NCBI GenBank assembly: GCA_013407085.1
Contig: JACCGJ010023477.1
Coordinates: forward strand, 1-64,000
Length of the DNA: 64,000 nucleotides
Source: Atriophallophorus winterbourni
Taxonomy: Eukaryota > Platyhelminthes > Trematoda > Plagiorchiida > Microphallidae
Direction of reading: 5' to 3'
The translations under genes were made by a program, and so were the position numbers. This document shows, one piece after another, positions 21,501 to 32,201 of this stretch (position 1 is the stretch's first letter; each line of letters begins with the position of its first letter). The notes under the pieces were generated by a model. The model had not been told where the DNA came from and did not search any database. It saw only the letters and a program-made list of their open reading frames with translations.

Positions 21501-22920
21501 ACCTTCCAAAGGACCTAATTAAAACTAACTTTAATTACTTTTAACTTTTGTGTGGCTGGCTTAACTGGTGGATCAGTAAGCTTGTTTAATATCTGAAATA
21601 TTCCATGCCTCCAAGCATCGATCGAAGTTGAGCAAGTTGCAGATTATCATCAAAAAATATATGTTAGCACCTACTAACGCACGGAATGGTAATCTGTGGT
21701 CTATTTTAATGCTTGACGAAGAAGAACATTTGTCTATTTAAACTTAGTGGTTCTTTTAAAGAGCACTATTCAACAATAGTATATATATATATATCTTAAT
21801 TTATCACCGGAAAACGTAACACAAAATGTAAAAGTGTATATGCATTAATGCTAAGTAAATTTGGAAGCTTACCAATAAAGAGACTGTTGCATTTTTCTGT
21901 TCAACAGATAATTTCACATTTTATAATTGATTTCACGTAGAATTATTTAAAAGACATTTGAGAGCCAATCAAGTAAACAATAGGCTTTTGATTGATCCAT
22001 TTGCATTAACGGGAAGTTTGTAATGCTTTCAAGAAAGCTTTTGGAATTGCTATGCTGAACTTGTTTGGGATGTGATTGTTTCCGTCTGTTGAAGCTCAAG
22101 TTCAGTATGAGTTACTAATAGCCTGCTAATCGTTCTTTACTAATTGAAGTAGATATCTCTTCCAAAATGTATAAATAGTCAAACTAATCAACATTATCTT
22201 CATCATTATGGTCTGCATTACAGGGTAGCATGTCCCGAAGGCGTCACTGCCGTGGGACCATTATTTAATTAATACATATAATGATGAGGATGTGTGGGAC
22301 TTCAGAGGATTAGGCGCAGACACAAAGAAACGCTGTGCATACACCGTGAATCGAACATTAATTCAACCTGTACACGAGTAGAGCGACATCAGCATGACCG
22401 CTTGCTTGCCACTTGCCATGCCAACCAAGATTAACATTTCCTCGCCAGTTCAGATAATAATACATAAGACATCCTTTTGGATTGTAATAAATTTAGGACT
22501 TCATTTAATATGTCAAACAAATTCCAATTCTTCTCAATTCGGAAGCTTGTGTAAACCATCGAAAATATTATTATTTTTCGTTGTAATTTACGGGTGCAAT
22601 CCATCAACGCTTTGTTAATAATTCGAGATAGCCTAATGCTGCGTGTTAAAAGCGGATATCTGTAAGTCTAAATACAAATGCACATTATTCGCACGAATAT
22701 TAAACTCAAACTTTGCGATTTTGATCAACTGAAAGTCTTGAAAATGTATTCTTTCACGAATCTTCTTTTTGTGTGAGCAGTGTCTCTGAATCGGCTATGT
22801 ATATTTTCAATGTTCCAACGTTCCACTTTTTACACTTTGAACAACCTTGTTGCTTTTAACAATCAACATGTTATGTTTATCTAGTTTTCTTAAACGTTGA
22901 GCCAAGTTGATCACTTTCCA
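21501..22920. other. No gene recognised
   Basis: AT-rich. A short GC-richer stretch at 22,205-22,260 (GGGTAGCATGTCCCGAAGG) has no identified function. A TA run lies at 21,779-21,795. Confidence 0.4.
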
Positions 22921-22929
22921 CTACTACAA

Positions 22930-23572
22930 AAAGCCGTTAATGTACAAAAAATGAACTTGAACTGGACCGATTCAAAAAGAAATCTTTGAGTCTGGGTATG
23001 CGGTAGCCTGAAGAACAGCATGAATTGTGAGGTCATCCACAAGTTAACTATCAAGAATCTAGTTATTCTGCAGATAATTTTCGAAACCTTCTCGCCTGGC
23101 AATTCGCCCATAATCTTGAAAATCCAGTTAATTTCAATTATTGAGCATGCATAGCAAGCTTGGACTCCCTGATTAAACAAACAATGTACTATTGGTTTAT
23201 AAAATATACCATCGTGCAACCAAACTAGTAAGTGGCTTCGAGAAACTAACGTACGAAAAACGATTGCAAAACGGAGACACTCCAACTCTCTTCAATTATG
23301 CCTTCGGTGTGATATGATACTTATACAGAAAATTTTTATTTGTCACATTCTTTAAATCGTTTATTCGAATACCGTGAGTCACAACATACACAATGCTACT
23401 AGTCGACCTTACAACCCATTCAACCGGTTGAAAACAAATTCTGCTCTTTGTATTTTTTGTGATTCCTGAACTGATCAGTTACTTACTATGTTATTTGTGA
23501 TTCCCATATTATCATGTGATTTTCGTAAAGCCATGTGCTTTTTAGACCATTAAATTGAATTGAATTGAAATT
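22930..23572 (+). mobile_element. CR1-like retrotransposon, decayed RT thumb/C-terminus and 3' end
   Basis: Plus-strand translation follows the C-terminal half of the ORF2 at 60.4-63.4 kb with few frameshifts: VWVCGSLKNSMNCEVIHK, ILQIIFETFSPGNSP, IIEHA then a stop, QAWTP, and HRATKLVSGFEKLTYEKRL. Several in-frame stops are present. The 3' end keeps the family block TGCTTTTTAGACCATTAAA followed by a (TTGAA)n run at 23,552-23,570. The 124-residue frame on the opposite strand (22,911-23,285) is a shadow. Confidence 0.75.
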
Positions 23573-24505
23573 CAACATTCCCTTATTAGCTGTCGCCGAG
23601 ATGTTGATTGTGTGCGTGTCTGTTTGCTTTAGGAATGCTCTCCACCATTGTCACCACTCCCAGCGTCGAAACTTCCATTCGACATTTGGAAATATTTTTG
23701 TTGCAAAACGATTTAACTACACCTCTGTATTGACTCATGGTAGGTACTATACCCGACATTGCTTTCTTATGTAAAAATATTTACTGTGCTTTGGTAATTG
23801 GAAAGCCATTTGAATTTTGTCAATATCAGTTCTTTAATTTTCTTCTTCAGTGTTCATCTTCTAGAATCTATCTTACGCTTCGGATGCTATGCACTCTTAC
23901 ATTTTAACTATGTATATTTTTCTTGTAACAATCCACAAAAGTCAAGAATTTGTCGAGATTGACTTTCGTCTATTCTGATCTAAGAGCTCGACGTCATTAT
24001 TTATTGCTGAAATTCAAAAACGTAACAGTTTTGCACTGTTCCGATATTTAGGACAGAAAATAGAATCTCTGTTCGCTTTACTCAACATATTTTATGGCTT
24101 AAATTATTTTATGGTTTTACTTTACTGTATTAACTGCAAACTCACTTTGACACATGACATCTGAGGGTGTAGGAAAATACCGCAGGATTAATATTGATTA
24201 AAAAGCATATCTGAAAAATACATATTATAAATTGCAATTTATTTCATGTATGTATATAATAACAACCACCGGATCACTATTAATATCATTCATGATGAGT
24301 ATTCATTCGGTATAGTTAAACAATTGATGAGATTATCTTGTAATCAGAATCCTTCTGTCGCTGTTCACACTAAATTTATTTGTAAACATTTCATACACTT
24401 AGATTCTTGATCTTAGCTGTGTTACTCACAAAGTGATCTCTCACGCATTAGCGGTAGACATGAGAGTCTTTGTGTTTTGTCGGTGTTAACTTTAGTCATC
24501 AGACT
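23573..24505. other. No gene recognised
   Basis: AT-rich spacer between the CR1-like relic and the two short frames at 24.5-25.0 kb. Nothing recognised. Confidence 0.35.
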
Positions 24506-24781
24506 TCAACAGATTTCGTTCATCGTGTTCAAATATCTCCCAAATGATAACATTGATTTGTTTTCTAGTTTGTGTAATCTTGTTATTATATTTTGGATTT
24601 GATTGTCACTCTTGGATTGTCCGAATCTCGAAATAGATATATCGGCAGCAGAAGGATCCAGATCGCTATTCTTTTTATGGAAGAGCATGTGTATTAATCG
24701 TTCTTCCATGACTTGATTACAGCTAGCAACGCCCCCGTGACTAAGGCTATTTTGCACAATCGGACTTGAAGAGGAATACAT
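24506..24781 (-). CDS. Uncharacterised short frame, possible exon
   Basis: A 91-residue frame with a mixed, non-repetitive composition (Ser-rich start, then MEERLIHMLFHKKNSDLDPS and NIITRLHKLENKSMLSFGRY). No domain is recognised and it has no partner among the repeats of the window. It lies head-to-head with the plus-strand frame starting at 24,802. Chance cannot be excluded in AT-rich DNA. Confidence 0.2.
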   Translation of the reverse strand: MYSSSSPIVQNSLSHGGVASCNQVMEERLIHMLFHKKNSDLDPSAADISISRFGQSKSDNQIQNIITRLHKLENKSMLSFGRYLNTMNEIC

Positions 24782-24830
24782 AAAAATATCATGTAAACGC
24801 CTTGACTAGTTTATATCCTTGTTTAAAGGA

Positions 24831-25035
24831 AAGACCAACTACAATCTCTCTCATTGCAGAAACTTCAAACATTTCGACGAGGGTAGAATCTGACGCAAAT
24901 TGTTTAGATTCTCTTCATGAAAGATCGATTAGGAATATGCTACAATTGAAAGTTCAAAAAATGCAAGGAGATGCGAATAGACGAGAATTCCAATGTGCCT
25001 GTCTATTTAAGCAACTCAATATTAATTTCAAATGA
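24831..25035 (+). CDS. Uncharacterised short frame, possible terminal exon
   Basis: Open from 24,802. A pyrimidine-rich TTATATCCTTGTTTAAAG before 24,831 could act as a splice acceptor, with 68 residues to the stop at 25,033-25,035 (ERPTTISLIAETSN, KVQKMQGDANRREFQC). The composition is protein-like and not TE-like, but no family is recognised. An alternative acceptor, CTCATTGCAG, lies inside it. Only comparison with RNA or related genomes could validate it. Confidence 0.25.
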
Positions 25036-25810
25036 AACCTGTTGTCACGATATGCAAAACGTTTTCATTGTTATGTCATGTACAATCGTGATTCTGGATA
25101 TGCTGCGACTGACTTTCTGAATCTTTCTGTCTGGGACACTGCGAACTAAAATGGAAAACTACGTATACGTGATCACGGAACACACATCGCAAGATTGCAT
25201 CCCGTAGCTTTAGAGGAATATTTTACTATTGTTTAGAATATAAAATCAGGCGAATAAAACTGCAAGTGCCTTCCTGAAAGAATGTAGGGGGAACAAATGA
25301 AAAGTCTCAGTCGCCGATACCACTTGAAGTATGTTATACAAAAGTAGAAAAAGCTCCTAACCATAGGGTAAAAACTAGCTATTGCAAAACTGCAATTCAT
25401 CACAAGTGAACAAAGAATTTTCAAGCTTTTGCGAAACTTTCGAATGCGCTGCTAGGATTATGATATTTATAACAAAAATAGGATTTCCTTTTAAAATATA
25501 AAATCACGAGTGGTTGATACTAATAATTCATGGCACATCTGTTTCACGTATACCAAACAGCTCATGTCAATTCAACAAATTTGTTATTTTATTTTCATAC
25601 TTACTATTCGGGGATTTTGTAAACGTTGCTACAATTAAAAATAAAATTTGATGAGGTAAGTCACGCATTATAATTAAAATTTCTTTCTCGATCACGTCAC
25701 TAGATTAGCACAAACGTCCTGTTAGTTACTAAGAGATATTTGAATGGATAGAAATGCTAATTCGTGTAATAAATTCTAATGTTTTTCCTTTATTGCGTGT
25801 TGAACACTGT
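25036..25810. other. No gene recognised
   Basis: AT-rich, nothing recognised. Confidence 0.35.
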
Positions 25811-25814
25811 GGTT

Positions 25815-26035
25815 CTTTGTAGTTGCAGCCGTCCTTTTTGGCCTTCTTCGGTTGATCTCCGCCATGAATCTAAATCATAGACGCACGCGGTTTTCATTCT
25901 CCGCTGCTTTTTGAATGACTAAGCAGTCCGATTCAGGAAGAAACATCTCGCCCACTACGCGGACAGCGATACACATCATACTAAAGAATCATGTCAGTTA
26001 CACGCAGATGGCGTAAACAACGTTTAGCAGCCGAA
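25815..26035 (-). mobile_element. RTE-like element, 3' end copy
   Basis: Minus-strand match to the RTE-like 3' end (on the plus strand TTTTTGGCCTTCTTCGG and GAATGACTAAGCAGTCCGAT). It lies immediately before an opposite-strand fragment of the same family. Confidence 0.7.
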
Positions 26036-26079
26036 CGTAAATTAAATTATTCCCATTAAAAGGAGAATCCATTAGAGCT

Positions 26080-26410
26080 TGAACATATTTTGGATGGAGA
26101 CATTACGAATGATAAAGTGCTTTCTAAATCTATTGTACAGAGCATGTTCACGAGGATACGACAGCGCCGCATACGAAAGTTGAGTCACGTGTACTGAATT
26201 AAAAATGATCATATTCGGAAAGATATACTCTATGGTGGATTGAAATTTGAAATTTTGGGCAGAACAGAATTGCGGAACAAAGACTTGTCCAAACGAGAAA
26301 TCGAAGCTCTTGAAATTTGCCCTTGGTGTTGGGAAGAACTTGCTATTAGCCTCTCAATTTGTAAACCATCGTTTGCAAGCCTAGGAAGTGAAGATTCTGC
26401 TCTTGTTTGT
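26080..26410 (+). pseudogene. RTE-like element C-terminal region fragment
   Basis: In one frame with a single stop it reads EHILDGDITNDKVLSKS, MFTRIRQRRIRKLSHVY, then KDILYGGLKFEILGRTELRN and KREIEALEICP. This is colinear with the C-terminal region at 43,915-44,190 of the longer copy (VTNAEVLSKAGQ, MFTLLRQRRPQWLGHVYRM, KDLPYGELQ, RYKDVCKRDMKALDIDP). High divergence indicates an older insertion than the 41.87-44.44 kb copy. Confidence 0.7.
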
Positions 26411-27300
26411 TAATTGTATATCACATCGTTAATATGCAACTGCTGCCGATCGTATGAGCACTGGCTATTGATGCGAGCGTTTGTTACACAAGAATCTGAC
26501 TGTTTATACATTCAAACACCGTTTGCGTGAAAACCTCATGCGGTTATGATGTTTATCCATGGTAAACATCAACTGAATTTGGCCAACGAATCTTCCGGGA
26601 CCAGATAAACGCGCACCAAGTATCATGGATTATCACGTAGATTAGCTATTCAAATGTTTGAAAATAGTTAGCCTTATAAGCCGTTGTACATTGATTACTC
26701 AAATGTGTTTTCAGAAAAAAATAATGAATCATTTAAATCAAAATTGAGGTAGCTTACGAAATAAGACTGTGAAAGCAAAAAATCGTGGTAAATGAGCGAT
26801 ACAAGGTAATAAACCAGTTTGCACATGTGCAAATCCTACTGCATGTGTTAAGAACGTATAATTCAATCACAGTTGTTTTTTGGATTCATTTTGATTATAT
26901 CAGATATTTCATTCACGATTCCGAGGTTTGCTTTCTTAGGAATAACCACCTTCAAAATAACTACAGCCTGATATTAGTTGAGCTATCGAGATGCACCGAA
27001 AAGAAATCAGGACATTTTTCAAGACGAAGCAAACTAAGTTTTGAAAGTTTTCATTAACATGGTGACAGAGAATCGCAATTTCAGGTATCAATTAGCCTGT
27101 CGGTGTTCATATCCCTCTAAGCTGTAAAAGACAACACGCGTTAACTCAACTCTAATGTGCAAAATATTTAAGATCAAAACTGGTCTAATTACATGAGTGC
27201 CAATGTTACAACAAACCATGGTGTTCAAACGCAGAATCACACAGTGAGTCCTGGTCAAGCACTCGAGGCGCTCATGGATAACTAAAGTAATGTGTTGATC
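26411..27300. other. No gene recognised
   Basis: AT-rich, nothing recognised. Confidence 0.35.
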
Positions 27301-27390
27301 ACACACCCCGCACTTACACATCACTACCAGCATCTGGCTGTTTGCCTTCATTAGTTGGAGACAGTGAGATTAGGTACCGTGAGCCTAAAA
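27301..27390 (-). repeat. Hammerhead-type repeat, decayed core
   Basis: On the minus strand CTCACTGTCTCCAA leads to CTAATGA, AGGC-AAACA-GCCA, GATG and CTGGTAGTGATG. Core G5 and the GAAA are mutated. It belongs to the TGGC/GCCA subfamily and points away from the plus-strand copy 60 bases downstream. Confidence 0.6.
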
Positions 27391-27414
27391 ACAGTAGATA
27401 AGCAGTGAAGAATT

Positions 27415-27530
27415 TTCCAAGGCTCCCTGAACCTAATCCTTTTGTCTCCACCTGATAATAGCAAAAAGTCAGAAAGCGGTAGTGGTGTGTAGGTTCGAAG
27501 GATGTGAGCAACACATTACTTTGATCTAAT
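27415..27530 (+). repeat. Hammerhead-type repeat, core mutated
   Basis: Flanks match the best copy closely (CAAGGCTCCCTGAACCTAAT upstream, GGATGTGAGCAACACATTAC downstream). Core is CTGATAA (27,452-27,458, conserved G changed), helix II is broken (TAGC/GTCA), but GAAA and inner helix I CCAC/GTGG survive. Confidence 0.68.
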
Positions 27531-27659
27531 TACTGTTACTTAGAACTCAGAACTCAGAACTCAGAAAATTGTATGGTAGAAAAAGCATTAAGATTAACAA
27601 TAACCATAAGATGACAAAGTATATGAAACATATAAAAATATATAAAAATATAAAATATC

Positions 27660-28553
27660 TCAAAAGCAATAGGGATATTCGCATATCGCATGGTTCGTCA
27701 TAAACTGATCGACTTTGGAAGCAAAAACCTCAACAGATACTGATCGTGTGATTTCTTCAGGCAAATAGTTCCAAGTGAAACAAATTCTTACGCAGAAAAA
27801 AATACGACGTATATCTAATCGAGAATGCGGAATGCTTAAAGCCTTTGAATGTGTTCGTGTTCGAGTAAGGTCATTTGGATTTAGCAAGTGTTCAAGGGGA
27901 TGGTTTAGAGAATGCAGGATTTTGAAGGTCAACATAAGGTCACTACGAATCCGCCGTTTGGTAAAATCTTGTAGGTTCAGTTTTATCATTCGCTCTGTGA
28001 AAGGCAAATTTCTGTACCGGGAGACCAACTTTGTAGCACGATGATGAATCCTGTCGAGTAGCTCGATATCCTTCCTCAGCCTTGGTGCCCAGGCTTGGAT
28101 GGAATATTCCATAACAGGACGTATATACGTGTTAATTACCCGGGGTAGGGTTTCGGGCGTAAAAATCCGGAATATTCTTCTGAGAAGACTCAAGATACGG
28201 CAAGCTTTATTGTACACCGTCCGGCAATGCTGTCCAGGCTTAAGGTTAAACGAAACCCAGATACCTAGATCTTTTTCTGCTGTGGTCCAGACGAGATCTT
28301 GCGTGGCAAGCTGATACGTGTGGTGCAGATATTTTCCAAGCTGCAGCATTTTACATTTCACAAGGTTAAATGGTAACTCATTTAACTGGGACCAACGAAA
28401 TAAAATGCTTAGATACCGCTGTAATGCCATACAGTCATTAACAGAACTGACACGTTTCCAAATTTTAATATCATCGGCAAATATTATCAAGTTGCATCCA
28501 ATATCCTCTACTATATCGTTCATATACACCAAGAATAGAGGAGGTCCAAGCAC
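27660..28553 (-). pseudogene. CR1-like ORF2: RT catalytic motif, thumb and C-terminal domain
   Basis: A 297-residue open segment beginning inside RT motif B (LGPPLFLVYMNDI). It contains the catalytic FADDIKIW, the thumb segment KDLGIWVSFNLKPGQHC, INTYIRPVMEYSIQAWAP, HHRATKLVSRYRNLPFTERM and the terminal WNYLPEEI. The apparent start methionine is internal, because upstream coding continues in another frame after a frameshift near 28,560. The C-terminus and stop look authentic: the same ending, MTNHAIC, occurs in the relic at 47.6-48.1 kb. Confidence 0.85.
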
Positions 28554-28559
28554 CGATCC

Positions 28560-29381
28560 TTGCGGAACTCCACTCGTGACGTCTATTTTTCTAGATGAGG
28601 TGCTGCCAACGCGAACTTGTCGTGTCTATCAGTAAGATAGTCCCTTATCCAATCCAGCAATATTCCCGTTATTCCATAGGATTCGAGCTTTTTAATTAAG
28701 ATGCCATGGTTGACTCTATCGAAAGCTTTGGAAATATCGATGTAGCAAGCACGTACAGCCTCACCTTCGTCTAATGCCTTGGTCCAATCTTCGAACGTTG
28801 TAAGAAGGTTAGATAAACAGCAAGGACCTCTTCAAAAACCGTGATGTGCTGCGGTCGAAATATTTTGGTTTTTAAAATGTTCTCTTATGCGCGGTCACAA
28901 TGCGTTCCATTAATTTGGAGATCACCGAAAGTAACGTTACGGGTCTATAGCTTGCTGTGTCTGAACGGCTACCGCCTTTATAATTAGGAGTTATCATCCC
29001 TGCTTTCCATTGGGGTAGAATGTTTCCTTCATTTAAGCTGAGATTGAATATGCAAGTGAGAGGAGCAGTCAGAGCAACGCGACACCTGCGAAGTACGGCC
29101 GGGGTAATTTTGTCTGCGCCAGGGGACTTCTTTTAGTTTAGTCGACAAAGTTCCCGCTTAACCATGTATTCGTTGATAGTCATTTCACTTAATAATTCGA
29201 AATGTGGTGAACTTGATGAAAGTTGATATGGTATACAACATTTTGGATTGAAGACAAATGAGTAAAACGTTGCTAAAGCGTCGGCGGTAACTTGGGCAGT
29301 GTGGGTCAATCCATGAGGCGTTATTACAGAGAATACACCTGGTTTGATCTTTGATAGTTCATTTACTATCTTGTAGAGAAG
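28560..29381 (-). pseudogene. CR1-like ORF2: RT fingers and palm motif A, multiply frameshifted
   Basis: Read across frames: KSPGADKITPAVLRRC, PQWKAGMITPNYKGGSRSD, YRPVTLLSVISKLMERIV and YIDISKAFDRVNHGIL (motif A with both aspartates). Several stops and shifts interrupt it. Order and spacing match ORF2 residues 495-690 of the better copy. Confidence 0.75.
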
Positions 29382-30487
29382 CTAAGGATTCTTTTCCATT
29401 CTCTTAAGCAAGTTCCATTGGAATTGCATGCGATCTTCTCTCACAAGAGTAGTGACTTGATTCTGTATCTTACAGAATCGTTTCCAAGTTTCTTCCGTAC
29501 CAAACTTCTTATGAGTTACCCAAGACTCTCGCTTAACAGCTAACCATTTCTTCGTTCTACTCCGAATAACAAACTGGTTGTTGTAGCTGCATTTGTGTGG
29601 TACGAAAATCGAATTTTCGTAAATCTTCGAATTGAGATAATTTAGAAACGAATTGTAATAAGAGCCAGGATCCATTGAATCAAACTCATGAGTGTGTGCA
29701 ACCCGGATACTGATATTTAAGGATTCAAATTTTATTTTCCTTATGACTTTCGTCTGTTCACACAATCGTTCCGCACTACATACATAATCACACAAAAGCA
29801 CAACATGATCACTCTTCCCCAGTGGTGCCAGGTATTGTATACCCTCTACTGCGTTTGCCTCAGGCGTTAAGACAAGGTCAAGGGTTGAAGGTTGGTCAAG
29901 AACACGCCAGCGAGTTGACTGGTTAACGTGATTGTGTAGTGAAGCAATTTCTATAACCTCCTTGAATTTATGTTCAAACGAATGCAGGGAGTGCTCACCT
30001 TTCGGAAACAGATGCGGGAGTTTAAAATCGCCAATGATTAGCAATTGCATAGTCTGGCATCTTGTGATGTGTTGCAATGATTCGATGAGCTCATCATTGT
30101 ATGAGCTTTCGGATGATGACGAGAGGTTAATGATGCCGATCGTACATTCATCTCCATTGACTAGTTTTACTGAACACCACATCGTATCATAAAGGCTGAG
30201 GTCAGGTTGATCGATGACGTTACACTGCGCTAAACGTTCGGGATAGTAGACTGCAACTCCACCACCGGATCTTCCATCACGATCGCGATCGGAATCAAAA
30301 GCTCAGCATCAGTCATGCAGGGCTGGAACCAAGTCTCTGTAACTGCAACCAAATCGGATGTAAGTCTATCACAAAGCTCACATAGTTCAGCTAATTTGTT
30401 AGTCAAACACTGAGCATTTGTATATATGCACCTGATCGTATTTGTCTTATACAATGTCGAATCGTGTACTGTAGCTAACGAGCACAC
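29382..30487 (-). pseudogene. CR1-like ORF2: apurinic-type endonuclease domain, one frameshift
   Basis: N-terminal part 30,487-30,230 has CIYTNAQCL and VAVTETWFQP (catalytic Glu). After a frameshift near 30,240-30,280 (SGGGVAVYY in the new frame) the 266-residue segment 30,182-29,382 continues with LLIIGDFKLP (usual GDFN changed to GDFK), TLDLVLTPEA and GKSDHVVLL (catalytic His). The linker RSRTKKWLAVKRESW precedes RT. These are the motifs of the LINE endonuclease that nicks the target site. Confidence 0.82.
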
Positions 30488-30660
30488 TTAAATCGTGCAC
30501 TATCATCAGTTGTACGGGACCCTATTGACCGGATGAAGAAATAAAACAGATCTCGTTTGATATTATACAATTTGCGGATCCCGAATTTTATTCTTCCCTC
30601 TCTAATGCCCTGTATCATAAGGGATTGTGTCAATATTGATACATCATGAACGAACATCAC

Positions 30661-31580
30661 AGATTGTTCACTAATCCCACAACTTTTCCATATTCGTTAT
30701 GAGGTTTCACTGTACGCAATCGATATTTGGATACGGGATTATTCAACTTCGAAACAGTTCAGAAACATCATTTTACGGCATAGACTAGTTTTTCAACTTA
30801 CATTGCACGACATTGCTTGGGCTCAGCATAACTGTAAAAATACATAAATTGTCAAATCCAAAGGAGACGCGTCAATATAATGTTTATCGTGTTTGATTGA
30901 ATGTTTTTATTAGTTTCTCAAAATAATGGCTAAACATTTTATTGCAATAAAGGAATCTTCAACTTACTGTTTCTTTTTTTTCGTCGGAATAGTGACTGAA
31001 TTATTAAAAAATAAACGTAGTCACAATGTCAGATTGCTGTTTAACAGCAAATTGTTTCTAAAAATACATCGTTTATTACATTGTAATTGACACGATTGAA
31101 TTTTTAGAGAATAGTTGACGCCATTTACACGAAGTTTTGAAGAATAGTTTGACGTTCTTTATTTGACAATGTGTTCGTGTGTTTGACGAGTGGACAACAG
31201 AACACATTTCCCATTTAACAAAATCTAAAAATCATAAACGGTTTTTACTTTGACTAGGTATTTGAAAATATTCGAGACCAATCTGGAGTTCAAAATAAAG
31301 TTTGCAATGAATAGCTTACAGCAGGTTTTTGGGTAACGTTTAGCTTCTGAAGATAAATGCTTCTTCAGACTAAGGCTGTTGGTAAAAACAGCGTTCAGGT
31401 TTAAATGGCATTTTCTTGACCAATCCAGAGATCTCTCTAGAATAGATAGGGGAGATCAAGACGAGTGATCGCTCACCCTAAATTCTGCGTTAACCCGTAT
31501 ATTGTTTTTTTGCGAACATATTCCGATGAAGCACTGATTACGTAACCCAGGTGCACATTCGGTGTTATGTACTTTTATCC
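30661..31580. other. No gene recognised
   Basis: AT-rich, nothing recognised. Confidence 0.35.
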
Positions 31581-31589
31581 TTATCTGCT

Positions 31590-31645
31590 GCAGAACTGAA
31601 CGCCAGGAATGGGGATGTGAGCACCACAATATATTGAACGCCAGA
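31590..31645 (+). repeat. Hammerhead-type repeat, 3' flank only
   Basis: GGAATGGGGATGTGAGCACCACAATATATTG matches the family's downstream flank and closely resembles 41,585-41,612. No ribozyme core is left upstream. Confidence 0.45.
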
Positions 31646-31839
31646 TTGTTGAGATATCTGCTCCATCAAACTTGTAAACCGCATTCGGCCCAGCCTAAGT
31701 GTGAAGATTTGCACACTAAGTTTTGATACCTCGTCTCATCACAAATACGCTATCAAGATATACGCTTTGACGCGTGCCTAGCACATGTTCAGTTGGGGCA
31801 GAATTCCGAATCAGTGATTTATTTACACTGAAATTGCAG

Positions 31840-32201
31840 GATTGCTTTATTATCCGCCAAGGACGGTCCCAAGCCCGTCTGAGAAAGGAGGAGGGTTGGG
31901 CTTAGGGCTAGCAACCCTATCCCTTAAAACCTACATTGCTACGGAAACGATGACAACAGATCCGTGGTTCGGTCATGTCTGCAGGATGGATCCCAGTTCG
32001 CATACGAAGGTAGCCATGCACTGGCATCCGCAAGGTAAACGAAAAAGGAGACGGCCTAAGGAAACTTGGCGCAGAACGTTGGAACGCGAACTACATGCAC
32101 AAGGATTCATGGTGCAGACGGCAACGGAAGCAGCGACAGACCGAAACCACTGGCGTGAAGTTGTCTTCGCCTCATGTGCCACCCGGCACGGAGAGGACTA
32201 A
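31840..32201 (+). pseudogene. RTE-clade retrotransposon, C-terminal end of ORF2
   Basis: An open segment of about 80 codons ending at the stop 32,199-32,201: WFGHVCRMDPSS, QGKRKRRRPKETWRRTLERE and a final DRNHWREVVFASCATRHGED. This is the characteristic RTE C-terminal signature (GHV-x-RM, GKRK-x-GRPK-x-TWRRT, W-x-x-V, C-x-T-x-H-x-ED). It differs from the other RTE-like family in the window, which has R-x-GRP-x-LRYKDVCKRD instead. Only the 3' end is present, a usual result of incomplete reverse transcription. Confidence 0.82.

Larger units (their letters stand above)
27542..30660 (-). mobile_element. CR1-like retrotransposon, nearly complete but frameshifted ORF2
   Basis: Minus-strand element covering endonuclease, RT and C-terminus of ORF2, related to but diverged from the copy at 60.3-64.0 kb. 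The coding path uses 30,487-30,230, 30,182-29,382, a heavily interrupted stretch 29,380-28,560 and 28,553-27,660. The 3' end has the block AATGCTTTTTCTACCAT and then a seven-base direct repeat (TCTGAGT, three copies, 27,542-27,566). The region upstream of 30,490 holds no recognisable ORF1. Two hammerhead repeats sit just beyond its 3' end. Confidence 0.85.

Noticed and set aside
22911..23285. 124-residue minus-strand frame as a membrane protein
   Set aside because: The opposite strand carries a clear CR1-like ORF2 C-terminus over the same bases, so the frame is its shadow.
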